This document shows positions 55,550 to 64,000 of a DNA stretch of 64,000 nucleotides, in pieces. Position numbers and translations under genes: made by a program. This DNA is from Cladophialophora immunda (lineage: Eukaryota; Ascomycota; Eurotiomycetes; Chaetothyriales; Herpotrichiellaceae), in assembly GCF_000835495.1 (NCBI RefSeq), contig NW_015622546.1, positions 2,606,883 to 2,670,882 on the forward strand, in the 5' to 3' direction. The notes beneath the pieces are model-generated. The model made no database searches and had not been told where the DNA came from. It worked only from the letters and a program-made list of their open reading frames with translations. Position 1 is the stretch's first letter, and each line of letters opens with the position of its first letter.

Positions 55550-55659
55550 TATCGTTGGCGTTGCTTTGACCTGGTCATGAGACATTTCCGGCGTTATTGA
55601 TTCCGGCCTCGAGCAAGCGCACTTCCTTTGGTCAGAACAGGGCTGGGACTGGCCTAGGC

Positions 55660-56534
55660 TCATCCAAAAGCCGGCGTTGTGGAATAGCTAACGATCAATT
55701 GATCGTCAACCTTGAAACACTAGTTTTCGCAAACAAAGGACCGTGATTAGCATGATCTCCTCTAGCTCTTCCGTTTAGCAGATTCGATTGAACAACACCA
55801 TAGATGTAGCGCACCAGCCTTGCCTCAACCAGACAACAGACGGGGGGCAGGAGTGCAAGCAGAGCCGTTGGGTCTGGCGAACGACGACGGAAAACAACTA
55901 TTACACTGAGCGAAAGGGGAGCGGGTGCAAACGTACCCGGTACAAATTGCCCACTCCCTCGTCCAAACCCGGCGCGAAAACGCTGTTGACGTAGCAGAAC
56001 AGCCCGTCGCCCTCTTTGACACCCACTTTCTTCCTCAGGAAGTTCAACACGACGCTGAACTTGGAGGAGGCGCTGATCTTGAAGACGCGCTGTTTGAGGA
56101 TCGGGGCCGCACCAACGGGCTGGAAGCGGACGGAGACTGTGACGCCCACCAACCACATCCGGAGGCGGAGGTTAGAAGAGGACTTATGCGACAGACAGAC
56201 AGACGCAAGCAGTGGTAAAGGAAAGAAAAGAGGGTTCGTGACTGAGACTGGGATGGGGCCCTTGGATGGGATGGATGAAAATACCTTTTCGATCGTCAAT
56301 CTCTTCGACCTCCTTCAGCGCCTGGCTGGCGTCCTTGGGCAGGTTCGCCAACATGACTGAGGCGGTCATGCTCATGGGGAGATCGCCTCCAGGGCCGCTG
56401 TCGCCTTCCCCGTTACTGTTACTGCCGTCGTCGTTGTCATTGTCTGTTGCCTTTGTGGTGGGGCCGGTGTTGGTGTCAGGCCGCTTGCCGTGATCCTGCG
56501 GCACGACCCTCGACGATTGCGCAGAGGATGACAT
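55660..56534 (-). CDS. ATG12: Autophagy ubiquitin-like protein Atg12, 169 aa, three exons
   Basis: Atg12 is conjugated to Atg5 and helps lipidate Atg8 during autophagosome formation. Exons 56534-56285, 56136-55937 and 55719-55660 keep phase. A low-complexity acidic N-terminal part precedes the ubiquitin-like domain ([55 protein letters not shown]), and exon 3 encodes the family C terminus [18 protein letters not shown] with the terminal glycine needed for conjugation. The last exon has just 20 codons and would be missed by simple frame searches. Confidence 0.94.
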
Positions 56535-57178
56535 CGTGGGCGCGTACGTGGAACGTGGAACGGAGTCAAGTCAAGAGATGGATAGAATGAAGGACCCCCG
56601 GTCTGTTTGTTGCCTCGTATTGCTGCTGGCCGGATGCAGTAGGGATGGTCAAATGAGTGTCTGCTTACTGGATGCAGAGCCTCGTTGACACTACGTGTGG
56701 TGAGTTCTACTGGGCTGCGGTGTGACGAGGCTGTCCAACCAGAAGCCAAAGAAAATCGCCCACGTGAAGACTGGACCTCGCATCTCGACCTTTCTTCACT
56801 CATCTTCGTTGTTGCGTGCACTTCCCGTCAATCAGGTTGTCAAGCTATCATCAGGCTGCTATCAAGCTGTTCGTCTCAAACTACCTTCCTCAAGCCCCTA
56901 GTAGCAGCTCCGCTCCTGAAGCACCGATGCGTCCCTCTTTTCGCAGCCTTGACATGGCTCGATCGAATCCAACTTGGAACTGTCCCCCCAAGGACGTCAG
57001 AAGAACCCGAACAATTCACCGCCACACGATGTTTCAAAGTCTGCCGACGATGGTGATTCCTCCTCCAATGACATCAGCTCCCAGTTTTCGCAGCATATGC
57101 CAGGCTTGTTGGTAGCCTCACACGGACAGTCGGTTCAGCGTTGACGACATTTCACTTCACCAGCTCTTCCCGGTTGCT
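56535..57178. other. Promoter of Atg12 and 3' flank of the next gene
   Basis: Short plus-strand frames here have no recognisable content. Confidence 0.35.
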
Positions 57179-58888
57179 TCACGCACAGTCACCGGACATA
57201 TCGGTCTCTTCCGGCGCTCCGACTTCAGCCTCCACTAAGCGATCAGGAAGCTTGCCAAGTTCGCGGATCTTCAGCAGCCATTTCTTCATCAACTCTCTCT
57301 CCACTGTATGACTTCCCTCACGGTACCCAAGCTGCTCCATCATTTCCTGCTCAACTTGCTCTCTCATCAAGCCCCGAAATGCCAGCATTTGGGGTCGACG
57401 CCCGATACCGTAGGCAGGTTCGACAGGATTCTGGCCTCCATGCTGGCATCTCCACTTAGAGAGTGCCTGGCGCTCCGCTGCGTTCTCTCTTAACTCTTGA
57501 TCTTGGGTGGCCTCATCCCCGGAAATACTCATGAAACCAGCTGCTTGCCGAAGGATACTTGGACTCCAGTTTAAACGGTCTCCCTGTTGAAGCAAGTACT
57601 CAAGCAAATCATCGACTTCGCCGGTTCCGTCCTCGCCCGTCGCGAGCTCGGCAATGAAGAGCTGCACCAACTTGTCAGTACCAGCCACAACGTCAGCCTT
57701 GGGAATCGAGTTCGGCTTGGGTTTTTTGATGTCAAGATACACCTGCCGCGCAATTGCCGCACTCGACACTCCATGAAGCGCGAGCCATAAGATTCTCTCG
57801 CACTGCTGCTTGTTGAAGACATCATGGGCTCTCTGAGTAATGAGATAATCTGGACTTGATGCCAACTTTACAATCAAAGTTGCCTGCGAATCTGCCGAAT
57901 GTCGACTCCCTAGTCTGGGTGCTGGGCTGGTGAGAGGTTGTGTTGGCTCTTCTGTTGGGACTTGGGTAGGAGGAGAGCCGCTTTGTGAACGACATGGTAT
58001 CCCGAACATACCACTGGCCAAACCATATTTTCGCTTTGGAGCTGGTGGTGCCATATCGTCTGGTTGCGTTCTGTCTTGTGAAAGAGATGTGTGGTCGAGG
58101 ATCGCTGGCGTCGAAGGGCATACCGGATCATCCTTTTCTAGGGCATCCTGAGACTCAAACGATTCCCTCCTGCGCTTGCGTGTTCGCTTTGAACGGTCAT
58201 CCACAAACAGTGTTTCTGCCGTCTGGAACGGCTCCTGTTGGGGTTTGCGACGTTGAACGGAAGCAACCTCTCGGTGAGCCATCGGAAGATTGACCATTTG
58301 ATGTATCCCTGTGGCTGTTTCAGCTTGGGGTACGCCGAACTCCCTGCGAACCAGCTCACCTGGGAGTTGAGTATCTTCATGAGGAGACTCATCGCGAATT
58401 GGTGGCAGTATGGGTCCTCGCTGATTGGGAACGGCATAGCCCTGCATGGGACTTGCTAAATGACGGTCTACAGGCAAAACACCACGCCGAATGGTCGATA
58501 CCGTCGCGATACCCAGGGCACCTCTCCCAGGTTCATGGATAGCTCCAAATGTTGCTGGCCCAGCCATATGAGGAGACGGTGGAGGGTATGGCACAAAAGA
58601 ATAGGTCAGAGGGCGACGAACGGGGCCATCAGCGGCTGGCTCTGGTTGCTCTTGGACGAACTGTGGTGTATATCTGAATCCTTGGTGAGTCGAACGCCGG
58701 AGATGTTGCTGGGAAGGAAGTGCCACAGCTTCAGACCGCGCAGAGCGACTGCCGCCATTATTGATCTGTGCATGGGAGAAAGCAACATCGTTGTCGCGAT
58801 GCTCTGGTTGATTTGCTCCACCATCATCGATGATCTGGTATCCAAGTGGGATACCTGAGTCAAAGGGGTGTGGAAAATACTCCCTCAT
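57179..58888 (-). CDS. Unrecognised protein, 569 aa
   Basis: I do not recognise this protein. One uninterrupted frame begins at the ATG at 58888 (MREYFPHPFD). The first 300 residues are proline-, glutamine- and arginine-rich and look disordered, with a basic KRTRKRRRE stretch that could act as a nuclear signal. From about residue 345 the sequence becomes ordered and mainly helical (HDVFNKQQCERILWLALHG, then SSAAIARQVYLDIKK), followed by an acidic segment, and ends in charged helices (LMREQVEQEMMEQLGYREG). The segment resembling a helix-turn-helix (SAAIARQVY) hints at nucleic-acid binding but this is weak. Length and steady codon use support a real gene. Confidence 0.7.
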   Translation of the reverse strand: MREYFPHPFDSGIPLGYQIIDDGGANQPEHRDNDVAFSHAQINNGGSRSARSEAVALPSQQHLRRSTHQGFRYTPQFVQEQPEPAADGPVRRPLTYSFVPYPPPSPHMAGPATFGAIHEPGRGALGIATVSTIRRGVLPVDRHLASPMQGYAVPNQRGPILPPIRDESPHEDTQLPGELVRREFGVPQAETATGIHQMVNLPMAHREVASVQRRKPQQEPFQTAETLFVDDRSKRTRKRRRESFESQDALEKDDPVCPSTPAILDHTSLSQDRTQPDDMAPPAPKRKYGLASGMFGIPCRSQSGSPPTQVPTEEPTQPLTSPAPRLGSRHSADSQATLIVKLASSPDYLITQRAHDVFNKQQCERILWLALHGVSSAAIARQVYLDIKKPKPNSIPKADVVAGTDKLVQLFIAELATGEDGTGEVDDLLEYLLQQGDRLNWSPSILRQAAGFMSISGDEATQDQELRENAAERQALSKWRCQHGGQNPVEPAYGIGRRPQMLAFRGLMREQVEQEMMEQLGYREGSHTVERELMKKWLLKIRELGKLPDRLVEAEVGAPEETDMSGDCA

Positions 58889-59582
58889 GGTGTGAGAAGC
58901 CCTCACCGACGAGGGGTTGTTGGTGTTTTTACCGCTATTGATTGTTTGGTTGCTATTGACAAAATGTCGTCGTAGACACGTCTTGATTTATATCCTGGTG
59001 TGGTTGCGGTGGTGATACAGTGACGCGTGCCATTTCAGCAGAAGTGACAACGGCCATGAAGTATTTATGCACCATCACCTGCAAGTGAAGGCAATGGGTG
59101 AAGACGAGTGAGAGGCAGTCCGACGTGGAGCCTTGTCAATAGGGGGAGCAGTGAAGTTCATGGAACAGACCTCTTTGGCACCACATGCATGGGCCCAAGA
59201 CAAGGCACATGAGTGAATGATTCTGGTGGAGGTGGAAGTGAGACATGTTGAAAGGCAGGTGAAAGGAAACAAAAGCAAGGATGCATTGTGTTGAAGGTAG
59301 GTCTTACCTTGTCGCTTGAGGGTGGATGTTTTGTTATATGGCAACTACCAGCCTTGTGAGAAGGGACGCTCACGACGATTCCTCACAAGCGGACAAAGGC
59401 TCGAAGTCTGGCATCCCGGAACAGGTGAGACGGTTGCGTACATATGTTCATTCATGCCTCATCTTTGTTTCCAAGACACCTTCGCTATTCACAAGCCTCA
59501 CATTATGGCAACCTTGCAGCACATAAGCGATCTATCCAAAACTCCAATCCCGATGCTTTCATATCCCAGAATCGCCCGTCAA
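58889..59582. other. Spacer between the unrecognised gene and exgD
   Basis: Presumed promoter of the unrecognised gene and 3' flank of exgD; nothing else is seen. Confidence 0.35.
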
Positions 59583-61808
59583 TCAATAACTTTCAGAGAG
59601 GTCGCTAAAATCAGGGACTTCAGAATCACATTTGAAAGATGGAGCGTACGCTTTGTCAGGCAATATGCCGGCCTGCAGGCCCAACATCCAGCTCCACTGT
59701 ACGGCGCTCTCGGTCTTCCAAGTCCAGTAGAACCAGCCCCAGGCCTGCTCGAAGCTGTGCATCTGGGCTTCGGCATACATTTGCAGAAACTGCTTGTACG
59801 CGGCGCTGTACTGGCTCGGGTCAGCGTTGGCTTGCGCACAAGAACATGGCGGCTCGGCACAGGTCGGTGTGAGAACTGATGTGCCCGGATCGCCGGTGTC
59901 GAGCGTACCAGCCCACCTGGAGCCTACGCCGACATTGTTCAGATTTGGGGTGCAATCAGTATCGGCCTGGGACCACTCGCCGTCCAGAATCGGCCCCCAG
60001 CCGGTTTGCGGGTTATTGGCAGCAACCATTAGCCCAGTCCAGCCGGAGCAGGCGAGGTTGATCTTGTCTTGGTGCTTCAACTTGAGCTGTCCGGTGTTGA
60101 AGATTTGGTATTGGTGGGTATCCATGACCAAATTGTCGTCGACTCCGTGGAACATGTCGTCCCAGCTATCCAGACTGAGGAAGCCGTCGCCGAAGACAAT
60201 GCGCTGCTTAATGCCATTCCCTCGGACGATCGCGATGGCCTTTTGGTTCCAGTCAAGCACCGACTGAGGGGGAATTACCAGCATCTTTGGCTCGTTGACC
60301 AAGCCATAAATAGTCACCACGTTCTTGTACCGATCTTGGGCAAAGAATTGGGACAGTTGGTTGTGGATATCCAGTGATCTTTGTGCATTGGTGGCGCCAT
60401 CGGCGCCGAGGATCCAACCAATATCACCTTGGTGACCACTGTGAGCCCATCCGTTCTGACTTCCTGGGACGGAGTGCAGATCGAGATTCACTCTCAAGCC
60501 GTTCTCTCGACAATACTCGATTGCTCGAAGCAGGTATCGCCAGGCCACTTTTGGTACGTATGGATCGCCGTCGTATGTGGTGACCGACCAATAGGGATAT
60601 GGGATCCTTACGTGATCCAAGCCTGCGTTCTTGATATCAATGAAGCTTTGCTTTGTGATAAAAGTTGCATAGTGTGTCTCAATGACGCGCTGTGCTGATG
60701 GGCCAAGCTTCTGCGACAACGTCCACTCGTCGACCACGCTGGCGGAGGCAGGATAGTTGAACATTGAAGGGGTGATGAAGGGTTCCAGTGAAAGCCAGCC
60801 GCCTATGTTCACGCCTCGGATGGGCATCTTTCCGTATTCCCATTGTTCATCCAGAGCAGGGACGTTGTCGTTGGCTTTGGTGGAATCATCCCAACTCGAA
60901 TAGAGGCCCATGACCGAGAGCCCGCCGACCGTCTCGGCAGTATATGTACAATTGAAGTCGGTGGTGTCCATCCAGGTGGAAATATCGGTGTAGGTACCCT
61001 TTACGCTTGCCGGGATCGAGCTCGAATCGCAGTCATTGCTGATGCCTGATGAGCCGTCGCCTGTGGTCGCTGACGACGAAGATGAGGATCCTCCGCTTGA
61101 TTTCTTGCTGTTGTTGCTCACCACCACTGCCACCGGGATGAAGATAGCCAGCAACACGACGAATAGAATCACCAGCCACCAGAATTTCTTCTTTCGCCTT
61201 CCGCGGTCTGTGTCTGATCGCCTGTGAGCCTCGTGTTGTTTCCCGTACCCACCGCCGCGTCCATGCGCACGTCTGTGCTTCTCGCCCGCACGCCCTTCTT
61301 CTAGAATGGCACCACTGACATTCCGGTTTTTCTGTTTCTTCCGCCGTTGCTGTGTCGCCTCCGCCGCCTTGAGGTTTTTGTATTGCTTCTGCTTCTTCTT
61401 GTTGCGTCTGCGCTCTTCGTACTTCTCTTCAAACTCGGCCCTTTCGTTGTGCGCATTCAATTTCGCCAACGCATCGCTACTTAACAGCTGGCTTCCGCTA
61501 TTGGTGGACGTCCCAGAGCTGTACTTTGCTCGGTCTCTCTGCTGGTCTCTCCTCGGACTGTTTTTCAACCCGCTCGAGCCTTGGTAGCGATCACTCGGTC
61601 GGCGCGGTCTCTTTTCGGGGGAGGGAGAGGGCACAGGCGAGGCTTTGGCCTTTTCCTTCGGCGCTCTTTTCGGTGTCCGTGGCTCATAATCGTCTTCTTC
61701 TTCGCTCCGCGCCTGACGGGGCACGGGGGCAGGGCGCGAGTTGGGGGGACGATTGAATGCAGGACGTGTGTCGGCCCTCGCCGCAGACTCACGACGGGGC
61801 TTCGGCAT
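59583..61808 (-). CDS. exgD: Membrane-anchored glucan exo-1,3-beta-glucosidase D, GH5 family, 741 aa
   Basis: The enzyme trims beta-1,3-glucan in the cell wall from non-reducing ends. A long basic cytoplasmic N terminus (about 208 residues) leads into one membrane helix at 209-230 (FWWLVILFVVLLAIFIPV), giving a type II topology, then a serine-rich stalk. The GH5 barrel shows RGVNIGGWLSLEPF, HVRIPYPYWSV, LDLHSVPGSQNGW, the acid/base glutamate in GLVNEP and the nucleophile glutamate in DGEWSQA, and ends WFYWTWKTE. Size and layout match fungal exgD enzymes (about 750-840 residues). Single exon; no GPI tail. Confidence 0.95.
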   Translation of the reverse strand: MPKPRRESAARADTRPAFNRPPNSRPAPVPRQARSEEEDDYEPRTPKRAPKEKAKASPVPSPSPEKRPRRPSDRYQGSSGLKNSPRRDQQRDRAKYSSGTSTNSGSQLLSSDALAKLNAHNERAEFEEKYEERRRNKKKQKQYKNLKAAEATQQRRKKQKNRNVSGAILEEGRAGEKHRRAHGRGGGYGKQHEAHRRSDTDRGRRKKKFWWLVILFVVLLAIFIPVAVVVSNNSKKSSGGSSSSSSATTGDGSSGISNDCDSSSIPASVKGTYTDISTWMDTTDFNCTYTAETVGGLSVMGLYSSWDDSTKANDNVPALDEQWEYGKMPIRGVNIGGWLSLEPFITPSMFNYPASASVVDEWTLSQKLGPSAQRVIETHYATFITKQSFIDIKNAGLDHVRIPYPYWSVTTYDGDPYVPKVAWRYLLRAIEYCRENGLRVNLDLHSVPGSQNGWAHSGHQGDIGWILGADGATNAQRSLDIHNQLSQFFAQDRYKNVVTIYGLVNEPKMLVIPPQSVLDWNQKAIAIVRGNGIKQRIVFGDGFLSLDSWDDMFHGVDDNLVMDTHQYQIFNTGQLKLKHQDKINLACSGWTGLMVAANNPQTGWGPILDGEWSQADTDCTPNLNNVGVGSRWAGTLDTGDPGTSVLTPTCAEPPCSCAQANADPSQYSAAYKQFLQMYAEAQMHSFEQAWGWFYWTWKTESAVQWSWMLGLQAGILPDKAYAPSFKCDSEVPDFSDLSESY

Positions 61809-62775
61809 GCAACTGGCGCTGTGTTTTCCGAATCGTCATATCAAAGTTTCAGTCTGACAGGATGTTCAATGTCCCGCAGCAGGATGGGTTGATTTAAGAA
61901 GAGGCTGCTCCGGGACGCTGCACTCACTGTCTGGTTAACAACAATACGCGTCATCGGCCCTGGTGCGATGCTGTGCCACGGAAAGACTGCGAAGCGCTGT
62001 TTACGGGGGGTTGGCAGGGCAACCATGTTGGTCGATCTCGAACTTGGCGACAACAACCTTGAAGCCGAGTCACAACTGCTCTGAGCGATAATATGACCTA
62101 TAATTAGAGGTTCAGAAGGACTTGAAAGGGAATTGGCTTAGCTGCAGAAGGTGTCGCACATTCACATTGTTAAGCTCATTGGTAATTACTGACCCAAATA
62201 CGTGGGCGTCTTGATGTTGCCTGTAGCAGACTACGATCTCCAGTCAGAAGGCAGGGACTTAGGTCGTTAGATAGTGTCAAGAGCTCCAACATGTTGGTGA
62301 TGATGCCACTGAACTCTTGCTATTAATATTTGGGTAGAACTCAGGCGTCGGCTTGAAGGCGTCAAGTTTCACGACCACCACCAACACACGTTAGTCGATG
62401 CTTGGGTAAGCGTCTCCAATCGAACAAGCTGTGAATACGAGATCCAAGCTCTTCCACATGCGGAAGGTCTAGTTCCTGAACGAGTGATGGGTTGGGCTGC
62501 CTGCAATCTCTGGAGCCGGATTTCCCTTCCTCCTTCACACCCAGGCCTTCTTGCAGTCCACCGAACCTATTCCATCCGGAGAGATGGTCTTGCTCCATTC
62601 GACTCGATGAAAGGGACACGTCCATTCGGTCAAAAGAAAAAGGGCTCCATCCGTCCATCCTCGACCTGGCTCGGTCGTCGACATGACTTTTCCAGGCTTT
62701 GACATTTAGGGGGCTGCAAGGTCTTAACAAGTAAACCATCTTGCATACGCGACAGGCCCAAGACCAACAATCAGG
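61809..62775. other. Divergent promoter region of exgD and the right-end gene
   Basis: The two genes start on opposite sides. A 144-codon minus-strand frame at 62362-62796 has no recognisable motif. Confidence 0.35.
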
Positions 62776-64000
62776 ATGGTCTATAGTGTCTTTCATACCC
62801 TTAAGGACGGTGGAGAGAAGGCAAAGGAACTATCCCAAGGCGGCCAGCTGCCAATGGACGTTCATTTCATCAACGTCAACAGGCCGGGGCGCATCCCCAA
62901 CTGGCAGCTCAGTCAGATCACGGCCCACGCGATGCGTAGGAACCATGAACGGCGTCGTGGTTTAGAAGTCCAGTCGACGCGAGCACAACCTCTTCCAGCC
63001 AGCGTGGACCGATCTCGGGGGGCCAGGAGTCAACGGACTGACCAGGGATCGGAACAATCAAGACCTATCTCAAGCAACGACCTGGAGCCTCGACCCCAAT
63101 TGCTCTTGAAGCATGCGATAACAGCCAATGCGCGCACCAAAGCAACGCCCACCCCTGGAGACGAGAGGGCCCACCCAAGCTTGCTATGCTCTGCACCACA
63201 GCGCCTAAGCAAACATGGATCTTCCCCAGAGAAACTCTCAGGTGATGCCCCAGCGGACCCATGTGGCTGCCCGGAGTGTCGAGCCGAAGCATTAGCCCTT
63301 GCAGCTTGCTCTACCGACAGCGTTTTCGGGGGCCTGCGAACCGATCCATTCCTACGATATCCTATTGAGTCTCAGGACTATTTTCCTGCTGTAATCGACC
63401 ATTGTAGGGAGATTATAGCACCAAGCCCTGCCTTCTTCGAGCTCTTTATGACGCACGATGTCTTGTTCGAGGCTATCATTACCTGGGTCCTGTGTACCTA
63501 CTTGCTGCATACACCCGAGCTGAAAAAGGCCATGCTATACCATTATGGAGGCTCTCTGTCCAAGATTCGAGAACGCCTCCTCTTCCCAGGGTCTACTCGA
63601 AAGGCCGTAATGGCAGCTATTTCCAATTTGGCCGGGGTCTGCGTACGTAAACATCCTTCAGAATCCGGTGTAAGATATGCTAAGCGGCTGTACCAGGCTT
63701 ACTTTGAAGATGATACATCCTTCAACATGCACCGCAACGCACTCCGTTATCTGGGTCAGTTCAGAGACGATGAGGACATGCGCGACCGTGACATTCGTGC
63801 TTCGGCCAAACGTCCTTCTAGTTTGTGAGTCTCCTCCAATGCCAGCCCCCAGTCGATGATGTTAGGGGAGATCTAATTCTGCATTACCCCAGTCATGACG
63901 CTCTATCCTACGCTCAACCCAGGAGAAAGGGAAAGGCTGGCCTCCCCGAAGACCGCTCCTCTTTCCTGACAATGGGGCTGTCATCTTCCAGGGAGCCGGT
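62776..64000 (+). CDS. Fungal-specific regulator-like protein (Fungal_trans_2 / DUF3468 type), partial at right edge
   Basis: Exon 1 runs 62776-63824 and a 68-nt intron (GTGAGT donor, CTAAT branch, CAG acceptor at 63892) leads to exon 2, still open at the window end. The start MVYSVFHTLKDGG is followed by a block FINVNRPGRIPNWQ and QITAHAMRRNHERRR that resembles the opening of fungal proteins annotated as 'tachykinin family' or transcription-factor domain proteins without a zinc cluster. A disordered part and a CGCPEC pair precede a helical region (FGGLRTDPFLRYPIESQDYF, then IDHCREIIAPSPAFFELFM) typical of that family. No DNA-binding domain is visible in the portion present. Role unknown. Confidence 0.8.

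Overview
The window is nuclear DNA from a filamentous ascomycete (Pezizomycotina). Genes carry short introns (about 45-80 nt) with GTRNGT-type donors, CTAAC/GCTAAT-like branch sites and C/TAG acceptors. The gene content is typical of these fungi: a HET-domain gene relic, a C2H2 plus fungal-specific transcription factor, exo-beta-1,3-glucanase D, an MFS anion permease and Dbf4. A Eurotiomycete, perhaps of the black-yeast type, is my best guess, but the sequence alone does not prove it. I recognise no tRNA, rRNA, CRISPR array or intact transposon. I joined exons by hand; every multi-exon model given here keeps its reading frame through all junctions.

Left part (0.5-11.2 kb), accessory in character: an alpha/beta hydrolase, a two-finger C2H2 regulator, a stand-alone PurE-type AIR carboxylase, a quinolinate phosphoribosyltransferase (QPRT) and an anion/cation-symporter-family MFS transporter. 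PurE and QPRT are divergent from a shared 530-bp promoter. Fungi normally carry PurE only as part of the ADE2 (PurK-PurE) fusion, so a separate PurE beside QPRT, a permease and a regulator is the best candidate here for an undescribed pathway linked to pyridine or imidazole nucleotides. A decayed HET gene (12.4-14.4 kb) follows.

Middle (15-41 kb): MsrB methionine sulfoxide reductase, a CUE/Smr no-go-decay-type endonuclease, secreted phospholipase B, a class A flavin monooxygenase, a SnoaL/NTF2-like protein, an Lsb5-like VHS/GAT adaptor, Met22/Hal2 nucleotidase, mitochondrial ribosomal protein uL6, an atypical protein kinase with DWG in place of DFG, Dbf4 and a myristoylatable STK32/YANK-type kinase. 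From the reductase onward most of these look like housekeeping genes.

Right part (44-64 kb): a SNF2-family ATPase, a Rei1-like zinc-finger protein lacking its N-terminal fingers, an F-box protein with RPEL-like repeats, Ubc8 E2, ketopantoate hydroxymethyltransferase, Atg12, an unrecognised 569-residue protein, membrane-anchored exo-beta-1,3-glucanase D, and the first part of a fungal-specific regulator-like protein that runs off the right end. A 3.8-kb stretch without a recognisable gene (41-44.8 kb) separates the STK32-type kinase from the SNF2 gene.
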